Assembly (NCBI RefSeq): GCF_037975245.1
Contig: NC_092567.1
Coordinates: 2,837,214-2,901,213 of the forward strand
Length of the DNA stretch: 64,000 nucleotides
Direction of reading: 5' to 3'
Source: Apostichopus japonicus
Taxonomy: Eukaryota; Echinodermata; Holothuroidea; Aspidochirotida; Stichopodidae
The translations under genes and the position numbers were made by a program. Every line of letters begins with the position of its first letter. The stretch's first letter is position 1. This document shows, piece after piece, positions 23,509 through 33,144 of the stretch. Below the pieces are notes generated by a model. That model did no database searches. It saw nothing but the letters and a program-made list of their open reading frames with translations, and was not told where the DNA came from.

Positions 23509-24152
23509 AGCAATGGGTGAACGAGAGAAGTATGCTACAATAGCAATGGGTGGATGAGAGTAGCATGCTACAGTAGCAATGGGTGGATGAGAGTAGCATG
23601 CTACAATAGCAATGAGTGGACGAGAGTAGCATGCTACAATAGCAATGAGTGGACAAGAGTAGCATGCTACAATAGCAATGGGTGGATGAGAGTAGCATGC
23701 TACAGTAGCAATGGGTGGATGAGAGTAGCATACTACAATATAGCAGTGGGTGGAAGAGAGTAGCATGCTACAATATAGCAATGGGTGGACGTGAGTAGCA
23801 TGTTACAATAGCAATGGGTAGACAAATATAGCATGCTACAGTAGCAATGGGTGGATGAGAGTAGCATGCTACAATATAGCAGTGGGTGGAAGAGAGTAGC
23901 ATGTTACAATAGCAATGGGTAGACAAAAATAGCATGCTATAGTAGCAATGGGTGGATGAGAGTAGCATGTTACAATAGCAATGGGTAGACAAAAATAGCA
24001 TGCTACAGTAGCAATGGGTGGATGAGAGTAGCATGTTACAATAGCAATGGGTGGACGTGAGTAGCATGCTATAATAGCAATGGGTGGATGACAGTTACAT
24101 GTTACTATGACAATTGATTGACAATAGTTGCATGCTACAATAGCAAAGTGGG
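23509..24152 (+). repeat. 33-bp minisatellite downstream of the SAM gene
   Basis: About 19 units of the form TAGCAATGGGTGGATGAGAG then TAGCATGCTACAA. The array lies between the SAM-gene stop codon and the first candidate poly(A) signal, so it may be transcribed in the 3' UTR. TAGCATGCTA is a perfect 10-bp palindrome in many units. A longer-period pattern (units with GGGTAGACAAAAATAGC alternating with GGGTGGATGAGAGTAGC) appears in the second half. Because 33 is divisible by 3, long false reading frames appear on both strands. Confidence 0.92.
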
Positions 24153-24240
24153 ATGTGATAAGTGTATTTTTTCTTTATGATTTTAATCTGTTTTATCTGC
24201 TTTAAATTTGTTTTGATATGCTGCTTCAAGAAAGTAGATG

Positions 24241-24256
24241 TTCAATAAATCATTCT
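24241..24256 (+). terminator. candidate poly(A) signal of the SAM gene
   Basis: AATAAA in TTCAATAAATCATTC, followed within about 30 bp by a GT/T-rich stretch (GTGTTGTTAGATCTGTCTTT). It would place the minisatellite in the 3' UTR. A second AATAAA occurs near 24450. Confidence 0.4.
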
Positions 24257-25097
24257 ACAATACACTGTGTTGTTAGATCTGTCTTTTTGGTTTGGTGTAT
24301 GCTATACTTGTTCACAATCATCCAACCTTCCATGTTCATCCCACCTATTTTAATTTATATCATTCAACATTTTTGTGTATAGTCAGTAAAAAACCGTGAA
24401 ATACCTGTATTGATCATTATGAATATATTGATTAACTATCCATTACCCAATAAAGGGAGAAAAACTGCTTAAATAATGTCGAAATATCGACCAATAAATA
24501 GCCCTATGTTGCCCAATTAGTAGTAAAGGATACCCAACCATATGATATTCGTATTCAATATTTCGCCAACAAATGATAAACATTGCCCAACAGGCCAGTT
24601 GGGTAATTTCTTAATTACTATTTATGGGTAAAATAATATGCCCAACTATGAGCAAAAACATTACCCAGCGGCAATTGGGCAAAAAATGCTCAACAGTTGG
24701 TTGGATACATACTTCCCCAGCGTTGGTTAAAAGTTGGGCAAAAAAAATGACCAACTTTTTTAGAGTGTAGACTACTCCCTAGCCTTACAAAACGGAGTGC
24801 ATGGTCGGCGCTGACACAACACGTGGACGACACACTGCGGCGGTTATTTTATACTGCATGCGAGATTCAGATGGTAGCTTAACTTTTCTCTAATCGTATT
24901 GGTAAATCCATTTGATTAAAACATTTTTTTGCACGGACAGGTGAGTGTGTGCAAGTCTCAAATAGGTACAAAACAGATACACGAAATGGGACCTAAGGTG
25001 GGGGAGGGGGAACCCACATTAGCCTTATGGGTAGTTCCACGTCTAAATTAGGCCTTAATATAGTAATAGTTTACCATCATCTACATTTACAAGTGAA

Positions 25098-25481
25098 CAA
25101 GGGCGTAGGAACCGGGGGGCTGGGGGGGGGGGGGGGGCGCCAGCCCCCCAGTGAAAAATATGGGGGGCGGAAGTATCGTTCCGCCCCCCCCCCCCCCCCC
25201 CGCTCCGCAAGTCAGAAAACCCCTTTTTCATTTCCAAATGAGAAAAAAAATCTCATTTGAAGCACCAAATTACATCTAAGGCCAGGTGAAAATGCAAAAT
25301 TCTTTACAAAATGGAGTGGGTGTTGAAGTGTGCTATATTGCACCAAATTGCATCTGAGGCCACCTGGAAATGCAAAAAAATTCCAAAGGGGGAGGGGGAC
25401 ACCCCCTCCCCTTAGACCCCTCCCCCAGGCCGGCCATCAGTCTTCAGCCCCCCCACTCAAAAGTACCTTCCTACGCCACTG
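25098..25481. mobile_element. hAT-type MITE, 384 bp, with 8-bp target duplication
   Basis: The left end is CAAGGGCGTAGGAACC and the right end is the inverted form of CAGTGGCGTAGGAAGG. CAAGTGAA is duplicated exactly outside both ends (25090-25097; 25482-25489). Interior blocks match the element at 197-510 in inverted orientation, including two GCACCAAATT(A/G)CATCT motifs. Long G and C runs near the left end could pair with each other. It is non-autonomous. Confidence 0.88.
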
Positions 25482-25486
25482 CAAGT

Positions 25487-25556
25487 GAACGTGTAATAGC
25501 TTTGCAGTAGTAACTGTGCTACCTGGTGCACACGTTACCGTGTTACGAAACGTGTT
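25487..25556 (-). repeat. right arm of the inverted flank pair
   Basis: AACGTGTAATAGCTTTGCAG, then TAGTAACTGTGCTACCT and ACGTTACCGTGTTACG, pairs with the reverse complement of 17121-17198. It is followed directly by an ATCC array. The hAT MITE at 25098-25481 inserted at its outer (left) edge. Confidence 0.65.
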
Positions 25557-25559
25557 CGT

Positions 25560-25904
25560 ATCCATGCATCCTATAAATCTTATCCATTCATCCTATCTAT
25601 CCATCATATCCATCTATCCTATCCATCAATCATATCTATCATATCTATCAACCCTATCTATTCATCCATCATACCAATCCATCATATCCATCCATCCTAT
25701 CCATCCATCCTATCCATCATATATATCCATCCTATGAATGCATCCCATCCATCTATGCTATAAATCATATCCATACATCCTATCCATCCATCATATACAT
25801 CCTATACATCCATCCTATCCATCCATCCTGTCTATCATACCCGTCCATCGTATCCATCCATCCTATCCATCCATCATATCCATCCATCATATCCATCCAT
25901 CACA
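25560..25904. repeat. ATCC-based simple-repeat array, right copy
   Basis: Imperfect CCATCCATCCTAT units over about 345 bp, in the same strand sense as the array at 16724-17117. Confidence 0.92.
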
Positions 25905-26054
25905 TATATAGAGGATAGTGGATAGTTGTCCTCATCGTCTACATTTAGTGGATTCATTGGTTCCGGTCTATTTCAAATATCAGTGTCAACAAAAACTAAA
26001 CTGTTACAAAACTGCTTATACACTAGAGAGCATGTGTAAGAAAATGTGTAAAAG

Positions 26055-26105
26055 GAAGTTGGCCTGACATTTCGATCCTAGCAGGATCTTCTTTGAAGGC
26101 TAAGA
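26055..26105 (-). other. hammerhead-ribozyme-like motif of a retroelement (possible Penelope-type relic)
   Basis: The minus strand reads CTTCAAAGAA, then the hairpin GATCCTGCTAGGATC, then GAAATGTC and AGGCC. The order (CUGANGA-like box, stem II hairpin, GAAA, GUC) resembles the minimal hammerhead motifs known from terminal repeats of Penelope-like elements. The conserved CUGANGA box is altered here, so activity is unlikely. GGCCTGACATTT also recurs just beside it. Confidence 0.35.
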
Positions 26106-26114
26106 AAAGCCTTT

Positions 26115-26830
26115 TAGGCTTAAAATGTCAGTGAAGTACTCTGTCCATCTTTCCATTAATTCGTCCATACTGCTGATTAGGCGTCCGTCTTTATTCATAA
26201 TGGAAACACACTCCCTAGGCTTTCATTACAAAGGGTATTTGTAAGTCTGTATATTGCTTGCATATTCTGACTGGATGCAGCTGCTTCAGCTTCTTTTGCA
26301 ATATTTTCGACCCAATGCCTCTTGTCGGCTCTAATAAACCTCTTCACCTCTCTGTCTTTCTCTTTATAGTCGTCTTTAAACTTCTCTTTATTCTCTCTGA
26401 TCTAGTACTGAGAGAATTTTGCTATTTAAATCAGTTCTTTGTGTAATAATTTCCCATGTCTCTTCATGTATCCATGGTTTCTTACTCTTCCTCTTCCTTT
26501 TTTTGCCTAGAACCTTCTCAGCTGCCTCAATGTACACTCTCTCTATTCGTTTCTACGCTTCCTCAATTGTTTCCAGATCATTTTCAATATTTTTGCACCA
26601 TTCTACTTCATCTTCCAGTACCTAGTACATGTTCCACATCGCTGTAATGAATGTTGCCTTCACTTTATTATTTCGTAGCCTGTCGGTATCAAATCTAGCA
26701 CGCAACGTTTTCTGTTCTCTCCACTACCTTCTTCAGCTTTAACTTAATAGTGGTACACAGTAGGTAATGGTCGCTTCCAACATCAGCTAACCTCAATACT
26801 CCAGTGTCTTGAATTAAGCTTCTAAATCTC
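26115..26830 (-). pseudogene. decayed non-LTR retrotransposon (LINE) pol fragment
   Basis: Minus-strand translation, with several frameshifts and stops, reads as the end of an apurinic-type endonuclease (DVGSDHYLLC around 26755-26790, containing the catalytic SDH triplet). It continues through the linker toward reverse transcriptase: KKPWIHEETWEIITQRTDL (about 26440-26500), then a Lys/Arg-rich stretch, then MNKDGRLISSMDELMERWTEYF near 26115-26195. This layout is common in RTE/CR1-group LINEs; the clade is not certain. The fragment stops before the RT catalytic motifs. Plus-strand frames at 26258-26647 are shadows. Confidence 0.78.
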
Positions 26831-27099
26831 CTGTTACACGCATATAATACAGACAGTTTAATACAGAGATTAACGTAGTTAACACAAAAGAGGAAATTCC
26901 ACTACCAAAAGTCTTTTCAGGGGATGTTAATCCCCATAATACGTAACGCAATAATATCAGTGGGGAAGTTGTGAGGAACAAATTACAAAATGTTGACTTA
27001 ATATACTTTAGAGGTACCTGTGCAAGTATAGGTTTTCTAGTTGAAGAAAGCTGTCTCATCCGACGAGTGACAAGTGACCCATTTACTGTACGGAGTGTC

Positions 27100-28340
27100 G
27101 GGTATGTTAACTCACCTTTCTTAATTCCTTAATTGATTATAAAATATATTAATTATTAAACAAATTAGAAAGCACACCACCAAGGATAGTTCAAAATCAA
27201 CAGCATATGCAAGTCACACATACACACATGTACCTAAACTTGAACAAATCGGATACAAATATACACTAAATGGGGTCTAAATATAGTATAGCGTGTCTGT
27301 CTTTGTGTGTGTGTATGGGGGAGTGGTGGATTCCATCTATGTCACCAGGTCTTGCACTCAACCCAACTCACTTAATTCCTCCATTTATTAGTACAATCTA
27401 TTAACCTTATTTACTTACCTAATGAGGGTTTATTTGGATGACCTATGTTCATTGACTCATCGACCTTTAGTTTCAATAATATGGGAATCCTTTTTTGTTA
27501 TATTCAATCCTTGTTTTATTGGTTCCGTTGTCGAATGGTCCTAGAATGGGAGGCGATGTCCAACTGTTTGTTTGTGCAAGAGGTGATGAATATACAATGC
27601 CGTAGCAATAGATCAAACCTTGCTAATCTAAGAACAATGTGACTGTATCGGTATTCCATTACAAAGCTAGGCAATATATCCAAATTGTGCAGACATCAAT
27701 CCGATGTACAAAGCTATTTGGAGAAACACATCCACTACTTCGTATATTACCATGATCGCCGTGTTAAAACCTGTCGTACAACTGATGTACCATACGTTCT
27801 GATTTGAGTAATTGTATCACACTTATATACTGTTTACTTTTATTTCAAAACACCTTTAAATATGGGTCATTTCTTCAGTAAAAGTTGTAACATAACAAAT
27901 ATATTCATATGTGTCCAACCGAGGCAGAGGTCATACTGTACTAGCAGGGAAACGCAAGTTATTAAATGTATACACTGATGACGTGAAAGCCTTCGCAACA
28001 CCTTCTCGAATCGTCCTGTTTTAGGTAACGATTGTTGGTTATGGCACGCACTTTGATTGTGGGTACTGATCAATGCGATTCTCCCTCAAGTGAACCTACT
28101 ATAACGGTTATATTTAGAACTTAAATCACATAATATCATCGCACAATGAAGTCAATGCCTAGGTAAGTGTTAGCTTGGATCAAGTACTAGAGCTCTTGTG
28201 TACTTGTCGACGAGGCACACAATAATTACTCAACCATCGTCGTATACGTTAACATTGATCATGAATATTCCAATGCAGAACTGCGTAAAACAACGCACCG
28301 ACCCTGTGACGTGCTCCCTTGTGACACTGAACGCTTGTAG
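27100..28340 (+). repeat. duplicated block, copy A (intact, unoccupied target site)
   Basis: It matches 31960-33144 plus 35717-36150 in the same orientation over many blocks, e.g. TAGTTTCAATAATATGG, CAACCGAGGCAGAGGTCAT and CTTGTCGACGA(G/A)GCACAC. It has AGCAGGGAAACGCAAG at about 27939-27954, where the other copy carries a 2.57-kb transposon. There is no intact coding sequence; it may be a diverged non-coding transposon family or a local segmental duplication. Confidence 0.8.
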
Positions 28341-28639
28341 TACTCATTTAATGTATGTATGTATGTCCGCTACAGTTATGTTGCGTACCCGGTTGGTAAG
28401 TAAGGTGTGGGGGTGGGGGGGTGGTGGTAGGGAGAGACTCGAGGACACCGTAAAATAAAATACACTAACAGTGCATCCTGAGATTAATAAGTATATATCT
28501 TGTCTACATACAATGTACTTGTAGTACATCTCTCGCAGTGTGACAAAGAAATAACTATATATAAGTAGGAATACCTTACAACTAGAACACGACACACTGA
28601 TAACGTTCATTAACTAACCCTATCACGGCACAGCTATTC

Positions 28640-28830
28640 TGTAATGCGCAAGTTGCCTAGAAGCGAGCTAAACTATACGCATCGCGTTAAAGACAACGCA
28701 GCGCAGCAAATGATGAATTCGTTAAAGGCAACGCAGCACAGCTTACGATGGACCGCGTCGGCCCGTGAACCCTACGCTGCAACGGCCTTGCAACCGCACA
28801 AGCAGTGTACGCAGCGCAGCTGCAGAGTGC
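28640..28830. repeat. short GC-rich direct repeat (CAACGCAGC..CAGC)
   Basis: GTTAAAGACAACGCAGCGCA and GTTAAAGGCAACGCAGCACA lie about 40 bp apart (28685-28745), with further ACGCAGCGCAGC words to about 28822. The overlapping reading frames on both strands have no recognisable product. Confidence 0.4.
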
Positions 28831-29545
28831 ATCAATCCGATCCATATGTCTTCTGCAGAAGCCCCAAAATAACCTTGAAAACATTGCCTCTGACAAACGC
28901 TATAAAATTCGGCAAGGATTCTGCTTGGCAACTTGTAAAAAATATATACCAAATTAATGTATAAAAACGCTACTCGCATAGCAATATAAACGACACCGTG
29001 TAGAAGCCTATACACGTGTAACTGACCAATTACGACATATCTGTTAGCATTGACACATATCAGAAACCAAAAACAAGCCGCAACGCTCTCTACCCTGCTA
29101 CATATATGAGCTGAACCCCGCCCCACGGTCTATCCGTCTATGGTTACTTCCCCGTATACTAAGTTCAGAGACAAAAATGTCCACCGGACTGTTAACATAA
29201 ACCCCGGCAGCAAGAACCAACTCTCTTCCAGCCAACAATACATTGATACCCCTAGATACACAGACTATCGCACATACCAGGGACCCCCCCTCCCCCTGCT
29301 TAAACATTAAACCAGGGTTTCCCTAACTTTATTCCCCCACGAACCCCCTGTGGATGTCACAGTTGTCCACGAACCCCCAACTTTTCGAGACACGATCTGA
29401 GTCATTATTATACTATAATACGCATAACAGCCTGTGTCTGTTTCATAATTCAGTTATTTATCACAAGTCATATGCGTATGGAACGCGGAAAGAGTTGGTC
29501 GATAGGTACGACCTTTGTAAATTACTAAATTATATGGCCCTACTA

Positions 29546-30068
29546 TAAGGTGACCATACTTTCCTGACTGGAACCAGGGACATTTATTGCTCGACTGATA
29601 TGGGGAGGGGTCTAAGGGGAGTGGGTGTCTTAGATGTAAAATGGTGATACTTAGAAGCACTATTTTAATCAAGTTTATTTTCAAAAATGTAGCTTTTTCT
29701 CACATGAAATTCACTTACTTTACGTGATTCTTTGAGAGCTTGTGAGTGGTTATGCTCACAATATAATTGTGGTTGTGTCGCCGTAGTTGCCAATTATACG
29801 GTCGAAAGAGTGTAAGGCTAGATCGAGCTAGCATATTTTAACAGTGTTTCTACTTTACACTGGCCCACCTGAAATACTGGTTATAAGTTCCGTTCTGCGA
29901 CTGCACACTTCACTAATTTTTTTTTATACAATTATTTTACTAATAATATTTTCGAAATTCCTGAACATTTTGACGAATCGGAGACATTTTCGGGGGCACT
30001 TGTTCATCGGGGACAGCACACTGTAATCGGGGACTGTCCCCGAAAATCGGGGACGTCTGGTCCCCTTA
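29546..30068. mobile_element. hAT-type MITE, 523 bp, with 8-bp target duplication
   Basis: The left end is TAAGGTGACCATAC and the inverted right end TAAGGGGACCAGAC. CCCTACTA is duplicated exactly at 29538-29545 and 30069-30076. The right subterminal zone holds ATCGGGGAC and GTCCCCGA dyads. It encodes nothing. Confidence 0.88.
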
Positions 30069-30079
30069 CCCTACTAAAG

Positions 30080-31960
30080 GTTAAGAAAACCGCTTTCAAT
30101 TATAACAGAAAACAAAGACAATTTAAGGTGCATAATGTTGTGACGTGATAGGTTATTGCACAATCAGTACTTTTCTTTTTTATAACTAAACTCAAACATT
30201 TATATCTCAGCAACAGAAAAGATGTTTCTCGAATTCCCCGCCCCCACCCCATTTAGCCTTCTTCAGCGGGGTGGGATACTACTGTAATCAGTATTTTGCT
30301 TGCAAGTTGTTATAACTTTTTAAAGCACCTTTTTGCGTTTTGTCGCCGTTTTCCCACCCTATTGACATGTCCATCGAGTGGTTTTACATAAATTCATCAC
30401 AAAACAGCAAACTACGATATTAGCCAAGTTTTTCTCCTGCCAAGAGCATCAATTGGCGAGTAATTAAGGACTTCTGCAGATAATGAGTAGAGTGTCTTCT
30501 GACAAATTCCTCATTTAAAATTATTCGTATACAGTTCCCCAAATCCATCTACTTTGAATTCAACCAATCAGTGAATAGCTGACAAGTTTAAAAATGAGCC
30601 ATTGCTTAAAATAGATTCATTCAGTAATTCGAAAAAGTTGAGTCGTTATCACAGCCATACAGAATATGTACAAATAGAGCACAGTGTTGTAGTACATTCT
30701 GATGTTCTGGGTTGCTTACGACGCCGGCAAAGTAAACAGTCGTTATTTACCTCATTATTCAATGACGTTCGCAGAATTTAATTATTCATGTTATGGCGGG
30801 GTTGATTTCGATCCTAACGGAAAATATCTTCGAGAAAGACAACGTTCACATTTGTAAATTATACTACTTTATACCACCATTTGAAGTTAGATTTGAATAG
30901 CTATAAGCTAGGTACAGTATGTGTGTCGTTATGGCATAGTGGGGTCAATGCGGTTAAACAAATTATAGAAAAGGACGTAAAAAGCTGCTTTAAAACTTAG
31001 AAAAGTAGACCTCGATCATTCCATTTGCGTGGCAGTCATTCAACTTAAATTTCTAATACGAGATGGCAATCATGGCTTTTAAAAAAAAATAACTTTACTA
31101 AACCGTTTACTGGCAATCATGTAAAAACAAACTTCGTTCTATTAGTCTCTACCCAACTACTTGCTTACTTAGATAGATTTCTAGTTCCATAAAAATACAC
31201 GTGCGAACGACGAATGTAATGGTTTTGTTTGTATCCCAGAACCGTGGTGGGATCCATTGACCATTGCAGTACTGTCGGATATTTCGTGTTTCTTTCGTTT
31301 CTTATCCTACCCACACCATGAATTTACGTTCCTGATACAAAAAATAATCTTCGTAAAATTCGATGAATGACTAGTCTATGACAAGAGTGATAGCATATCA
31401 GTGGAAACAGTCCTCCCTGAAAGTGTACACTATATATTGTAAGCAATGGTGATCAGTGTGGATTAACGTAGTTCAGTGTAGGGAACATGACCAGTAATTG
31501 AGCAGACCTCGCTATGTAGGTCTGGATTTAAAGCTTGCAGAAACTAATCTTACAATAACTGTATTCACATTAAAGACATTTTGCTTCCAGCAAATTGTAG
31601 TGTACAATATCTGGCATAGCGAAGACTGGGTACTTTTACAAACTTAGTAGTCGGGTAAGTTCCGTATGCAGAAAATACTTTATAAACTTGAACAATTGAA
31701 ACCACTCATGCGAATTTGTTGCCACAGAGAAACAATAATTGTAATAGAGAAGTATAGACACAGTGACGTCAGCCGGTATAGTTGTATCATGGCAACCGTT
31801 ACGGAGTTTAAGCACTTTATAATTGTTTTTGCTGTAATAATATATGCTTCGAAGAAAAGTAGATTTTGTTGTTCAAGGCATAGTCAATGATATGTTTTTC
31901 TTTTAATATGTTGATGACAGGGGACTGGGGTACAATTCTATTGCATGGCTATCAGGTTTT
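30080..31960. other. non-coding stretch, nothing recognised
   Basis: AT-rich, with no splice-supported exon or clear repeat structure. One perfect TGACGTCA occurs near 31764. Confidence 0.5.
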
Positions 31961-32091
31961 GTACTATCCTCACCTTCCTTAATTCCTTCATTGATTAGTA
32001 CAATATATTAAATTTATATACTTTCAAGGTACTTGTACCAGTACAGGGTTTCTAGTTGTTGATAGGTGTCTTACCAAACAAAATACACATC

Positions 32092-32094
<3 letters not shown>

Positions 32095-32150
<56 letters not shown>
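32095..32150. repeat. (TA)n microsatellite
   Basis: A pure TA run of about 56 bp. Confidence 0.97.
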
Positions 32151-32151
<1 letters not shown>

Positions 32152-33144
32152 CGTACGGTCTAGGAGATGGGGGGGGGGTATGTTGGCTCTCGTAGGGAAC
32201 TGTGATTCGTTATTTTATTTTTATTCGTTAAGTTCCTATACAACATTTTCCAAATTAAGCCGCTCTATTCCGCAACGGGAATGCAAACGGGCTACGTATA
32301 GAGCAATAAATGATCAAATTAGTGCATGTAATTAACAAAAAACACAAAGAAGAAAGTGGACCACATAGGTGAGTTCAAAATCAACAACAAAGGGAAATCA
32401 CACATACACAAACTCACTCCAAAATGGAATAACTTGAATACAAATCGACACCAGATACAGTCTAGCGTATACGTGTATGTAGGCGGAAGGGGGGGGGGTG
32501 GTGGATTCCCCCTTTGTCAGCAGGTCCTGCACTATACCTCCCTCCCATAATTCCTCCATTTATAAGTACAATCTATCAACCATACTTACTTACCTAATCA
32601 GGGTTTAATTGGATGTCCTTTGTTCTGGAGTAAATATGGTTGACTCAAACACCTTTAGTTTCAATAATATGGAAATCCTTCATTGTTATATTCAATCATT
32701 GATAATTGGTTCTAGTATGGAATGGTCCTGGAATGGGAGGTGATGTCCAACTGTTTGGTTGATGAGTGTCGATTAACATACAACGCCATAGCAATAGATC
32801 AAGTCTTTCTAAATCCAACGTCAATGTGACAATATGGGAATTCCATTACAAAACTAGGCAATATATCCAAAATGTGCAGACATCAATCCGATATACAAAG
32901 CTATTTGGAGAAACACATCCACTACTTCGTGTATTACCGTGATCGCCGTGTTAAACCTGTCGTACAACTGATGTGCCGTACGTTCTGATTTGAGTAATTA
33001 TATCACATTTTCTACTGTTTACTTTTCTTTGAAAGCTTTACTAAAATATGAGTCATTTCTGCAGGTAACGCAGTAGCATAACAAATCTATTCACATGTAT
33101 CCAACCGAGGCAGAGGTCATATAATATACAATAGCAGGGAAACA

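Larger units (their letters stand above)
17246..24767 (+). mobile_element. putative 7.5-kb TIR element carrying the SAM-domain gene
   Basis: The left end at 17246 and the inverted right end at 24767 share CACTCTAAAAAAG (13 of 13), followed by partial similarity (TGGG/TGGT...). Each is directly flanked by TA (17244-17245; 24768-24769), as for a 2-bp target duplication. Both subterminal zones are rich in GGGTAA/GGGCAA words: left GATGGGTAAT, CTGGGCAAAT, ATTGGGCAAAA; right, over about 24470-24767, many GTTGGGCA, TTGGGTAA and their complements. The only gene inside is the eight-exon SAM gene, whose ATG lies 317 bp from the left end. CACT ends with a 2-bp duplication could fit a CACTA/Mirage-like or other TA-target DNA element. 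No known transposase is visible. The alternative is two separate insertions of a small element on either side of an ordinary gene. Confidence 0.5.

Noticed and set aside
23353-24067. Several long frames with an 11-residue repeat (e.g. CYSHPPIAIVA)
   Set aside because: The 33-bp minisatellite is a multiple of three and opens frames on both strands; not a protein repeat gene.
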